Assembly (NCBI GenBank): GCA_016793115.1
Contig: JAEUIN010000388.1
Coordinates: 1-64,000 of the forward strand
Direction of reading: 5' to 3'
Source: Planctomycetaceae bacterium
Lineage (GTDB): Bacteria; Planctomycetota; Planctomycetia; Pirellulales; PNKZ01
Length of the DNA stretch: 64,000 nucleotides
A program made the position numbers and the translations under genes. Position 1 is the first letter of the stretch. Each line of letters opens with the position of its first letter. The notes beneath the pieces are model-generated. The model was not told the DNA's origin and ran no database searches. It saw only the letters and a program-made list of their open reading frames with translations. This document shows positions 37,781 to 46,017 of the stretch, one piece after another.

Positions 37781-38081
37781 AGGTCGTCGGCAGGCATAGC
37801 CCAATAGCTCGCACGCGGTGGCATTTGGTTTGATTCACTAGGTTTGTGCCGGTACTGCGGCGAGCCTTTCAATCAAACCTGCGAACAATGACGCCTAGGA
37901 AATCTCTGCGGAGATGTCAGCATTTTTGATGCTGAATAAAACGGCAATTTTCTTCTGGCTGCTTGCAACTTCGGCAAAGCACTCCTAGGCTGAGTGCCTC
38001 TTATCGAGGTTTTAGTCGGTACGCTAAGCGTTTCACCGGTAGACACTTACGTCTTTTTGCCGCGGCACGACGCCACTGTAG
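37781..38081. other. Region rich in dyads upstream of the glnN sigma-54 promoter
   Basis: Dyads, in order: ggtttgatt/aatcaaacc (37827-37835 and 37871-37879); atctc-tgcg-gagat (near 37902); tcagcat-ttttg-atgctga (37917-37935); gcactc-ctaggct-gagtgc (near 37978-37998); cctc/gagg (near 37998). The gcactc dyad has the size and symmetry of an enhancer-binding-protein site. Their position 50-250 bases upstream of the -24/-12 element is where such sites lie in NtrC-type promoters. Confidence 0.45.
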
Positions 38082-38096
38082 CGGCACGGCCTTTGC
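38082..38096 (+). promoter_or_regulatory. Sigma-54 (RpoN) promoter of the glutamine synthetase genes
   Basis: cGGCACG-gcct-TTGC matches the consensus except for the first base, with exact GG-N10-GC spacing. The start is predicted near 38107, about 45 bases before the TTG start codon. Sigma-54 control of glutamine synthetase is well established in other bacteria. Confidence 0.8.
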
Positions 38097-38151
38097 CTAA
38101 GCGACGGCGTTCTGTTCTTTCACACGCGGGGCGACCCGGAGGAGTTTTCAC

Positions 38152-40326
38152 TTGAGTAACGCACGTAAAGAGGCGGTCGAGGCGGTTACCGGATTCAAGA
38201 CGTTAGGTTCGACGTGGAACTTCCGTGAAACGCCCAGTGCGCTGCTGTACGGTTCGAACGTGTTCAGCGACCAGGAAATGAAGGACCGCCTGCCGAAGGC
38301 GGCCTATAAGGCGTTGCAACAGACGATTAAGCAACAAGCCAAGCTCGACCCGTCCGTCGCCGACGCCGTCGCTCTGGCCATGAAAGACTGGGCGATCGCC
38401 AAAGGCGCGACCCACTACGCTCACGTCTTCCAACCGCTCACCGGCCTGACGGCCGAGAAGCACGACAGCTTCCTCTCCCCCGCCGGCGATGGCAGCGCTT
38501 TGGCCGAGTTCACCGGGAAGGAACTCATTCAAGGCGAACCGGACGCTTCGAGCTTCCCCTCGGGCGGCATCCGCGCCACGTTCGAAGCGCGCGGTTACAC
38601 CGCGTGGGATCCGACCAGCCCCGCCTACATCCTCGAAAACCCCAATGGTACGACGCTCTGCATCCCGACGGCGTTCATCTCCTGGACCGGCGAAGCGCTC
38701 GACAAGAAGACTCCGCTGCTCCGCTCGATGCAAGCTCTGAGCAAGCAAGCGCAGCGGGTGCTGAAGCTGTTCGGCCACGCCAACCCCGGGCCGGTCATGG
38801 CCTCGGCCGGTCCGGAACAGGAATACTTTCTGATCGACCGCAACTTCTACTTCAACCGCCCGGACTTGATGTCGACCGGCCGCACGCTGTTCGGCTCGAA
38901 GCCGCCGAAGGGCCAAGAGTTCGAAGACCAGTACTTCGGGGCCATTCCGGAACGCGTGCTCGCCTACATGCTCGACTGCGAGCGCGAGCTCTATAAGCTC
39001 GGAGTTCCGATCAAGACGCGGCACAACGAAGTCGCTCCGGCGCAGTATGAAGTCGCGCCGGTGTACGAAAACGCCAACGTCGCCGCGGACCACCAGCAAA
39101 TGATCATGCTGGTTCACCAGAAGGTCGCGCCGAAGTACGGCATGCAATGCCTGCTGCACGAGAAGCCGTTTGCCGGCATCAATGGCTCGGGGAAGCACGT
39201 CAACTGGTCACTCGCTACTTCGAGCGCGAATTTGCTCGAACCGGGCGACAACCCGCACGACAACGCCCAGTTTCTCACGTTCTGCGCCGCGGTGATTCGC
39301 GCCGTGCATTTGCACAGCGACTTGCTCCGCGTGGCGGTCGCGTTCAGCGGCAACGACCACCGTTTGGGCGCCAACGAAGCCCCCCCGGCGATCATCTCGA
39401 TCTTCCTCGGCTCGCAATTGGCCGACATCTTCGAGCAGCTCGAAAAGGGTCCGGCCAGTTCTTCGAAGGCGGCCGGCACGATGAGCGTCGGCGTCGACGT
39501 TCTGCCGCCGTTGCCGAAGCACGCCGGCGACCGCAACCGCACGAGTCCGTTCGCCTTTACCGGCAACAAGTTCGAGTTCCGCGCGGTCGGTTCGAGCCAA
39601 TCGATCGCCGGCCCGCTCGTGGTGCTCAACACGATCGTCGCCGAAAGCCTCGACTACATCGCTACGGAGTTGGAAAAGGCGACCGGCGGCGATGCCTCGA
39701 AGCTCAATGCGGCCGTGCAGAAGCTGCTGCAGGACATTACCGCCAAGCACAAGGCGGTGATCTTCAACGGCGACGGCTACTCGGAAGAATGGCACAAGGA
39801 AGCCGAGAAGCGCGGCTTGCCGAATCTGCGCAACACGGTCGACGCCTTACCGGTGCTCGTCAAGGAAGAGAACGCCGCGCTGTTCGAGAAGTACGGCGTC
39901 CTCTCTCCGCGTGAAGTCCACAGCCGCTACGAAATCTACCTTGAGCGTTACTGCAAGGACGTGAACACCGAGAGCCTCGTCGCCCTCAGCATGGCGAAGA
40001 CGCAAATCCTTCCCGCGGCCTACCGTTACCAAGCCGAGCTCGCCGCCACGGCTTCGGCCTTGAAAAACATCGGCAAGACGCCGCACCTCGGCTCGCTCGA
40101 CAAGCTCACCGAAGCCGTCGCGCAGTTGGAATCGGCGATCGATAAGCTCGAAGCGGCGATCAATCACAAGGCTTCGGGCGATTCGCTCAGCCACGCCAAG
40201 CATTTCCGCGACGAAGTGATTCCGGCGATGAACGTGGTTCGCGCCATCGCCGACAAAATCGAGACGATCGTGCCCGACGACATCTGGCCGCTGCCGACGT
40301 ACCACGAAATGCTGTTCATCAAGTAA
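38152..40326 (+). CDS. glnN: Glutamine synthetase type III
   Basis: Makes glutamine from glutamate, ammonia and ATP. The 724-residue length and motifs SPAGDGSALAEF, GPEQEYFLIDRNFYFNRPDL, KTRHNEVAPAQYEVAPV and LHEKPFAGINGSGKHVNWS identify the GSIII (GlnN) class. The start is TTG 38152, eight bases after GGAGGAG; no in-frame ATG comes earlier. It lies 55 bases behind a sigma-54 promoter. A terminator separates it from glnA, so the second enzyme would need readthrough or its own promoter. Confidence 0.95.
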   Translation: MSNARKEAVEAVTGFKTLGSTWNFRETPSALLYGSNVFSDQEMKDRLPKAAYKALQQTIKQQAKLDPSVADAVALAMKDWAIAKGATHYAHVFQPLTGLTAEKHDSFLSPAGDGSALAEFTGKELIQGEPDASSFPSGGIRATFEARGYTAWDPTSPAYILENPNGTTLCIPTAFISWTGEALDKKTPLLRSMQALSKQAQRVLKLFGHANPGPVMASAGPEQEYFLIDRNFYFNRPDLMSTGRTLFGSKPPKGQEFEDQYFGAIPERVLAYMLDCERELYKLGVPIKTRHNEVAPAQYEVAPVYENANVAADHQQMIMLVHQKVAPKYGMQCLLHEKPFAGINGSGKHVNWSLATSSANLLEPGDNPHDNAQFLTFCAAVIRAVHLHSDLLRVAVAFSGNDHRLGANEAPPAIISIFLGSQLADIFEQLEKGPASSSKAAGTMSVGVDVLPPLPKHAGDRNRTSPFAFTGNKFEFRAVGSSQSIAGPLVVLNTIVAESLDYIATELEKATGGDASKLNAAVQKLLQDITAKHKAVIFNGDGYSEEWHKEAEKRGLPNLRNTVDALPVLVKEENAALFEKYGVLSPREVHSRYEIYLERYCKDVNTESLVALSMAKTQILPAAYRYQAELAATASALKNIGKTPHLGSLDKLTEAVAQLESAIDKLEAAINHKASGDSLSHAKHFRDEVIPAMNVVRAIADKIETIVPDDIWPLPTYHEMLFIK

Positions 40327-40356
40327 CGCATCGCGGGTCGAGAGCAAAAACGAAGA

Positions 40357-40388
40357 AAAGCCCGGCGATTTCGGTCGCCGGGCTTTTT
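40357..40388 (+). terminator. Rho-independent terminator of glnN
   Basis: A 10-bp stem agcccggcga/tcgccgggct around tttcgg (40359-40384), followed by a T-rich run, about 30 bases after the glnN stop. Confidence 0.9.
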
Positions 40389-40483
40389 CTTTTGCTTCTT
40401 CGACGGCGCGCTGCTCGATCGATTATGATGAATTCACACTGCTCTCGTCATCTCTCGTCGCCCCGCACCCGGAGCCGCCGCGC

Positions 40484-41896
40484 GTGAAACCGAAGGAAGT
40501 CTTGGCCTACTGTCGCGAGAAGAACGTCAAAGCCGTCGACTTGCGGTTCATGGATTTTCCCGGCGTCTGGCAGCACTTCACGATCCCCGTCGGCAAGCTC
40601 ACCGAAGACGTCTTCGACGACGGCCTCGGCTTCGACGGCTCCAGCATTCGCGGCTGGCAAGCGATCAACGAAAGCGACATGATCGTCGTGCCGCAGGCCG
40701 ACACGGCCGTGCTCGACCCCTTTACTGCGATCCCCACGCTCTCGCTGATTTGTAACATTCAGGATCCGATTACCCGCGAAGACTACTCGCGCGACCCGCG
40801 CAATATCGCTCGCAAGGCGGTGAACTATTTGAAGAGCACCGGCATCGCCGACACTTGCTATATCGGCCCCGAAGCCGAGTTCTTCATCTTCGACGACGTC
40901 CGCTTCGATCAGAACGCCCACGAAGGCTACTACCACCTCGACAGCGCCGAAGGCGAATGGACCCGGGGCCGCGACGAGAAGCCGAATCTCGGCTACAAGC
41001 TCCGCCACAAGGAAGGCTACTTCCCGGTTCCGCCGGCCGACCAACTCATGGACGTGCGCAATGAAATGATGCACACCATGATCGAGTGCGGGCTCGATGT
41101 CGAAGCGCAGCACCACGAAGTCGCCACCGGCGGCCAGTGCGAGATCGACCTGCGCTTCCAAGACTTGGTGCGCATGGCCGATGCGATGTGCCTCTACAAA
41201 TATGTCGTGAAGAACACGGCGAAGAAGCACGGCAAGTCGGTGACGTTTATGCCTAAGCCGCTCTTCGGCGACAACGGCTCCGGCATGCACACCCATCTTT
41301 CACTCTGGAAAAACAACGAACCGCTGTTCGCCGGAGGCGGCTACGCCGGCCTTTCCGAAATGGGCCTCTACGCGATCGGCGGCATGCTTCGCCATGCGCC
41401 GGCACTTTGCGCGCTGACTAATCCGACGACCAACAGCTACAAGCGGCTCGTTCCCGGCTACGAAGCGCCGGTCAACCTAGCTTACTCGCAACGTAATCGC
41501 TCGGCCGCCTGCCGCATTCCGATGTACAGTTCGAGTCCGAAGTCGAAGCGAGTCGAGTTCCGCTGCCCCGATCCTAGCTGCAATCCATACCTCGCCTTCG
41601 CCGCGTTGCTGATGGCCGTGATCGACGGCATTCAAAACAAGTACCATCCCGGGGCTCCGCTCGACAAAGACATCTACGATCTGCCGCCTGAAGAACTTGC
41701 TAAAGTTCCGAAAGCTCCTGGTTCGCTTGACGAAGCTCTCGCCAACCTAGAGCGCGACCATGAGTTCCTCCTCCGCGGCGATGTCTTCACCGCGGACGTT
41801 ATCTCGACCTGGATAGAGTACAAGCGTAAGCGGGAAGTCGATGCCCTGCGTCTCCGCCCGCATCCGTATGAGTTTTGCCTTTATTACGACATCTAG
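40484..41896 (+). CDS. glnA: Glutamine synthetase type I
   Basis: Dodecameric GSI of 470 residues. Motifs are FMDFPGVWQHFTIP near the start, FDGSSIRGWQ, GPEAEFFIFDDVRF, MPKPLFGDNGSGMH and NLAYSQRNRSAACRIP. The segment KDIYDLPPEE near residue 400 is the adenylylation site of the GSI-beta class, with the Tyr present, so control by GlnE is expected. The start is GTG 40484 with a GGAG site upstream. It sits directly after glnN in the same direction; two unrelated glutamine synthetases side by side suggest different kinetic or regulatory roles. Confidence 0.96.
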   Translation: MKPKEVLAYCREKNVKAVDLRFMDFPGVWQHFTIPVGKLTEDVFDDGLGFDGSSIRGWQAINESDMIVVPQADTAVLDPFTAIPTLSLICNIQDPITREDYSRDPRNIARKAVNYLKSTGIADTCYIGPEAEFFIFDDVRFDQNAHEGYYHLDSAEGEWTRGRDEKPNLGYKLRHKEGYFPVPPADQLMDVRNEMMHTMIECGLDVEAQHHEVATGGQCEIDLRFQDLVRMADAMCLYKYVVKNTAKKHGKSVTFMPKPLFGDNGSGMHTHLSLWKNNEPLFAGGGYAGLSEMGLYAIGGMLRHAPALCALTNPTTNSYKRLVPGYEAPVNLAYSQRNRSAACRIPMYSSSPKSKRVEFRCPDPSCNPYLAFAALLMAVIDGIQNKYHPGAPLDKDIYDLPPEELAKVPKAPGSLDEALANLERDHEFLLRGDVFTADVISTWIEYKRKREVDALRLRPHPYEFCLYYDI

Positions 41897-42023
41897 TTTT
41901 CCGCCTCATCTTCGGGCCTCGACATCATTCCCGGCAGCCAACCTTGAGAATCGTCCGGAATCCTTCGGACAAGACGAGGCTTTGCACGTTAAAACCTGCC
42001 TCTTCGCTGCTCTATTTCGACCT

Positions 42024-42038
42024 TGGCACAGTGCTTGC
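42024..42038 (+). promoter_or_regulatory. Sigma-54 (RpoN) promoter
   Basis: TGGCACA-gtgc-TTGC is a near-perfect -24/-12 element with exact spacing. It is 127 bases after glnA and 512 bases before the next start codon (42550). The predicted start is near 42049, immediately before the first hairpin of the structured region. A dyad gtccg/cggac lies near 41953-41970, about 55 bases upstream. Confidence 0.75.
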
Positions 42039-42049
42039 GTTATAGGCGG

Positions 42050-42430
42050 CGTCGCCGCTCTTGGAACAGAGAGCGGCGGCCCCCAAAGGCTTCGGTCTTT
42101 GGGAGCGGATGATGAGGCGCCAAGCAGGGGCCGCTAACCGAGAAGAGGCGGTAATTCTGCAGGGCTCTCGGCGAAAAGCACGGTTTTTCGAAGTTCCGCA
42201 GGGCCGAAAAATCGCTGTGTCGAGAGCCTGAGGGCAAACCGGTCGTGGGTTGGAAGTCTGAAAGAGGCTCAGGCTTCCAACTCCGACTGTTGCAAAATAA
42301 GCCGCAGCAAAACGATACACATGCAGCATTTTGCAACAACCGGAGCTTCAGTCACGCTCCTCAAGCAAGGGCCGAGGAAACGACGGAAAGCTTTGAGATT
42401 GCAAGGGTTTTTGTTGACTTGAGGCAGCAA
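42050..42430 (+). ncRNA. Candidate structured RNA (sRNA or long 5' leader)
   Basis: About 380 bases without a coding frame contain successive hairpins. A, 42053-42078: cgccgctct/agagcggcg, 9 bp. B, 42082-42103: 9 bp closed by a TTCG tetraloop. C, 42124-42160: gcag/ctgc enclosing ccgc/gcgg. D, 42163-42228: 8-bp ggctctcg/cgagagcc enclosing a 10-bp stem (42181-42190 with 42205-42214). E, 42242-42287: gtcg/cgac outside gttggaag/cttccaac. F, 42289-42337: 10-bp gttgcaaaat/attttgcaac. G/H, 42342-42424: ggagc/gctcc competing with cctcaag/cttgagg. I recognise no Rfam family. Stems, tetraloop and promoter are seen; function and 3' end are unknown. Confidence 0.55.
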
Positions 42431-42549
42431 AATTTTAGGATGATTGATTGATCGTAGCGCGTACTTCTGAGGGGATGGAAGATCCGAGCGAAAGCTGCGC
42501 TGACTTGAGATTTGGGAATGGCATCGTCTTTCGAAAGGCATGGTCGGCT

Positions 42550-44286
42550 ATGACCAAGAGTTTTCAATTTTTTTGCAGTTCGCTGGCGATCGCCGGAGCG
42601 TTGGGCGTCGCTTTGATCGACGGCGGTGCTCCGTCGACGGCCGCTGAGTTGGCCGCCGACGCCGGCGCGGCGCGAACATTGCCGAAGAGCGCCTCGGCCA
42701 CCGTCGGCGCGAACGATATTATTGCGTTCATCAACGAGCAAATTCGTGCCGGTTGGAAAGAAGGCGGAGTCGGCCCGTCGGCCAAAGCCACCGACGCCGA
42801 ATGGTGCCGTCGTGTCTATCTCGACCTCATCGGCCGCCTGCCGACGGTCGACGAACTCGACGCCTACCTAAAGTCCGGCGGCCCGGACAAGCGCGAGCGC
42901 CTCGTATCGCTGCTCACCGGGGAAGCGACCTCGGCGAAGGATCAAGCCGCGGCCGACAAGTATCTCGAAGAGTATGCTCGCAATTTCTCCACCAAGTTCT
43001 CGATCCTCTTCGTCGGCCGTCCGCCTGCTCAACGGCAAAACCGGGAACTCGTCAATCGCAACGGCATGCAGGCCTATTTGCGAGGCTCGTTCCTTCGCAA
43101 TAAGCCTTGGGACAAGATCGTTGAAGAGATCGTCAGCGCTCAGGGCACGACCTCGCCCGGCTCGCCGGAGTTCAACGGCGCGACGAACTTCCTCGTCAAC
43201 AAACTTGCTGAAAACGCCACCGAGGCGACCGCGAAGACGGCTAAGTATTTCCTCGGCATCCAAGTGCAATGCACGCAGTGCCACAATCACCCGTTCAACG
43301 ACTGGAAACAGGATCAGTTCTGGGGCTTGAACGCCTTCTTCCGTCAAACGAAGTCGATCGAAAATCGTAGCGGTCAAAACGTCGAATATGTGACGCTCGG
43401 CAACGAGGATTTCCGCGGCGAAGGCAGCAATCCGAAGGAAGCGGAAATCTACTACGAACTTCGTAACGGCGAACTCCGCGTCGCCTATCCGACGTTCGTC
43501 GACGGCACGAAGATCAACTCCAGCGGCTACGTCAATGAAGTCGATCGCCGCACCGAATTGGCTAAGTTGATCGTGAAACACGAGAACTTCGGCAAGGCGT
43601 TCGTTAATCGCATGTGGGGCCATTTTCTCGGTTACGGCTTCACGAAGCCGGTCGACGACATGGGTCCGCACAATCCGGTTTCGCATCCGGAATTGCTCGA
43701 CCGGGTCGGCCGAGAGTTCGCGGCCCGCGGCCACAATGTTCGCGAGCTGATCAAGTGGATCACGCTAAGCGAAGCCTATTCGCTCTCCAGCCGTACGACG
43801 CCGGCCAACAAGAAGGACGATCCGTCGCTCGGCGAGAAGCCGCTCTTCACGCACTTCTATATTCGCCAGATGCAGGCGGAAGAATTGTACGAATCGCTGC
43901 TCGCCGCGACCCGCGCCGCCGAAGGGGATCCGGACGAACAAGCCGCGAAGAAGAGTATGTGGCTGCAGCAGTTCACCGTCACGTTCGGCAACGATGAAGG
44001 CGACGAAGCGACGACGTTCAACGGCACGATTCCGCAAGTGCTGATGCTGATGAACGGCGACCTGACGAACACGGCGCTCACCAGCAACTTTATGAAGCAA
44101 TTGGCCGCCCAAGGGGGCTCGCTCAAGGACAAGGTGGACTACCTGTACTTGGCGACGCTCTCGCGCCGGCCGACGAGCATGGAAGCGCAATTGGCGATGG
44201 CCGCTCGCGGCGCGGACCAAGGTGCGATTCTACAAGACGTGTTTTGGGCGTTGTTGAACTCCAACGAGTTCATTTTTAACCATTAG
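42550..44286 (+). CDS. DUF1549/DUF1553 domain protein (planctomycete exported)
   Basis: A 578-residue exported protein. The ATG at 42550 begins a signal peptide (MTKSFQFFCSSLAIAGA); upstream in-frame codons from 42448 would bury it. The DUF1549 domain (about 50-260) has WCRRVYLDLIGRLPTVDEL and VQCTQCHNHPFNDW with a CxxCH motif, a potential haem c site. The DUF1553 domain (about 290-560) has NRMWGHFLGYGFTKPVDDMG and LSRRPTSMEAQLA. Function in the family is unknown. It is followed by the DUF1501 gene, the standard planctomycete pair. Confidence 0.9.
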   Translation: MTKSFQFFCSSLAIAGALGVALIDGGAPSTAAELAADAGAARTLPKSASATVGANDIIAFINEQIRAGWKEGGVGPSAKATDAEWCRRVYLDLIGRLPTVDELDAYLKSGGPDKRERLVSLLTGEATSAKDQAAADKYLEEYARNFSTKFSILFVGRPPAQRQNRELVNRNGMQAYLRGSFLRNKPWDKIVEEIVSAQGTTSPGSPEFNGATNFLVNKLAENATEATAKTAKYFLGIQVQCTQCHNHPFNDWKQDQFWGLNAFFRQTKSIENRSGQNVEYVTLGNEDFRGEGSNPKEAEIYYELRNGELRVAYPTFVDGTKINSSGYVNEVDRRTELAKLIVKHENFGKAFVNRMWGHFLGYGFTKPVDDMGPHNPVSHPELLDRVGREFAARGHNVRELIKWITLSEAYSLSSRTTPANKKDDPSLGEKPLFTHFYIRQMQAEELYESLLAATRAAEGDPDEQAAKKSMWLQQFTVTFGNDEGDEATTFNGTIPQVLMLMNGDLTNTALTSNFMKQLAAQGGSLKDKVDYLYLATLSRRPTSMEAQLAMAARGADQGAILQDVFWALLNSNEFIFNH

Positions 44287-44447
44287 TGGAGTTACCGCTT
44301 CGGCCGATCTCGGGACGGTAGGTCGAAGCTTGCCGCGCCGCTTCCTCGAAAGCCGGCGCAATGTTCGAGACGAGTTCGAAAAGCTTGAGAGTGTGATCGA
44401 ATCACGGAACTGAGAACACGGTCGTTTACCGCTTTGGGAGATTTGCA

Positions 44448-45743
44448 ATGTCGATGAATCGTCGTCACTTCATGTCGCATTTGGCCGCGTCGGCCGCCCT
44501 GACCGGGCCGGTTGCGGCGTCGTTTACCAACATCATGCGGGCCAACGCCAAGGAGCTTCAAAAGAAGCACAAGGCGTGCATCCTGTTGTTCATGAACGGC
44601 GGGCCTCCGACGATCGACATTTGGGATCTCAAGCCGGGCGCCCCGACCGGCGGCCCGTTCCAACAGATCGAAACATCGGCTCCGGGCGTCAAAATCTCGG
44701 AACACATGCCGATGATGGCCAAGGTGATGGATCGCGCCGCAATTCTCCGCTCGATGAGCACTCGCGAGGCGGATCACACTCGCGGTCGTTACTACATGCA
44801 CACCGGCTACGTGCCGAATCCGAGCATTGAACACCCGAGCTACGGCGCGGTCATCGCTAAGGAATGCAGCAATCCCGGCGTCGACATTCCCCCGTTCGTT
44901 TCGGTCGGCGGCGCGAGCTTCGGACCAGGCTTCTTGGGTATGAGCTACGCTCCGTTCGTGGTCGACGCCAACGGCGACGTCCGCAATCTGAACATGAACA
45001 TGGAAGCTCCGCGGCTCGCGCAGCGGCTCCAAATGCTCGGCCAGATTGAAGGCGGTTTCGCCGCTTCGATGCGCGGCGAAGCTCCGATTGAGCATAAGAA
45101 GGTGATCGATCGCACCGTCGCTTTGATGACGAGCGATCAGATGAAGGCGTTCAAAATTGACGACGAACCGACGGCCGTGAAGGAACGCTACGGCGTCGCC
45201 GCTCCGGGTGCCGGGATGGCTGCGGGCGGCATGCGTCGCAACACGACGTTCGGTCGCAGCTGCTTGATCGCCCGTCGTTTGGTCGAACGCGGCGTGCCGT
45301 TTGTGGAAGTGGAAATGGGCGGCTGGGACTTGCACCAAGACACCCACAACATCCTCAAGAACACGCAATTGCCGGCTCTCGACCAAGGCATGAGCGCGTT
45401 GATCGAAGACCTTACCCAACGCGGCATGTTAGAAGACACCGCCGTGATCTGGATGGGCGATTTCGGCCGTACGCCGCGCATCAACACGCGTGCCGGTCGT
45501 GATCACTGGGCTCGTTGCTGGTCGACGGTCGTCGCGGGCGGCGGCATGAAGGGCGGCCAAGCCGTCGGTGCTACGAACGAGGACGGAACCGCTGTCGCGA
45601 CCGATCCTATTAAGTCGGAAGATATGATGGCTTCGGTGCTCAAGGGTCTTGGTATCTCGCTCGAAACGACCTACACGAGCAAGAACAACCGTCCGATGAA
45701 GATTGCCAACGCCGGTTCGCCGATCAAGGAACTGTTTTCCTAA
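44448..45743 (+). CDS. DUF1501 domain protein (alkaline-phosphatase-superfamily-like, Tat-exported)
   Basis: A 431-residue protein with a twin-arginine-type N-terminus (NRRHFMSHLAASAALTG). DUF1501 signature segments are LFMNGGPPTIDIWDLKP, PTGGPFQQIETSAPGV, SMSTREADHTRGRYYMHTGY and MGGWDLHQDTHNI. GDFGRTPRIN and GRDHWARCWS near the C-terminus correspond to metal-site segments of the sulfatase/phosphatase fold. ATG 44448 follows GGGAG. It is paired with the DUF1549 gene (161-base gap) and closed by terminators. Function is unknown. Confidence 0.92.
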   Translation: MSMNRRHFMSHLAASAALTGPVAASFTNIMRANAKELQKKHKACILLFMNGGPPTIDIWDLKPGAPTGGPFQQIETSAPGVKISEHMPMMAKVMDRAAILRSMSTREADHTRGRYYMHTGYVPNPSIEHPSYGAVIAKECSNPGVDIPPFVSVGGASFGPGFLGMSYAPFVVDANGDVRNLNMNMEAPRLAQRLQMLGQIEGGFAASMRGEAPIEHKKVIDRTVALMTSDQMKAFKIDDEPTAVKERYGVAAPGAGMAAGGMRRNTTFGRSCLIARRLVERGVPFVEVEMGGWDLHQDTHNILKNTQLPALDQGMSALIEDLTQRGMLEDTAVIWMGDFGRTPRINTRAGRDHWARCWSTVVAGGGMKGGQAVGATNEDGTAVATDPIKSEDMMASVLKGLGISLETTYTSKNNRPMKIANAGSPIKELFS

Positions 45744-45768
45744 TCGGTTCCTCAAGTTATTGTGCATC

Positions 45769-45800
45769 GTCGCTCCCGGGTTCGCCCGGGAACGACTTTC
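45769..45800 (+). terminator. Terminator of the DUF1549-DUF1501 pair
   Basis: cccggg-ttcg-cccggg with outer gtcg/cgac pairs, then tttctt, about 25 bases after the DUF1501 stop. Confidence 0.75.
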
Positions 45801-45848
45801 TTGCGAGGTGCGTCCTCGCAGAAAGTTCGCTCAACCGTGATTCTCATG

Positions 45849-45885
45849 ACCGGCCGCGGGCCTCCCACCCGCGGCCGGTTTTTTT
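45849..45885 (+). terminator. Second strong terminator
   Basis: An 11-bp perfect stem ccggccgcggg/cccgcggccgg (45850-45878) followed by seven T. Two terminators in series insulate the upstream unit from the esterase gene. Confidence 0.88.
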
Positions 45886-46017
45886 GCGCGCGCGACTCGT
45901 ACATCCGAAACGCGCCCGCGTTCCAAACGATTTTCCGGCAAACTAACGCATCATTCCAACAACCGCAAACGGCGCCGAATCGGCAGCCTCTATCTCCTTC
46001 GAATCGTAGAATTGTTC

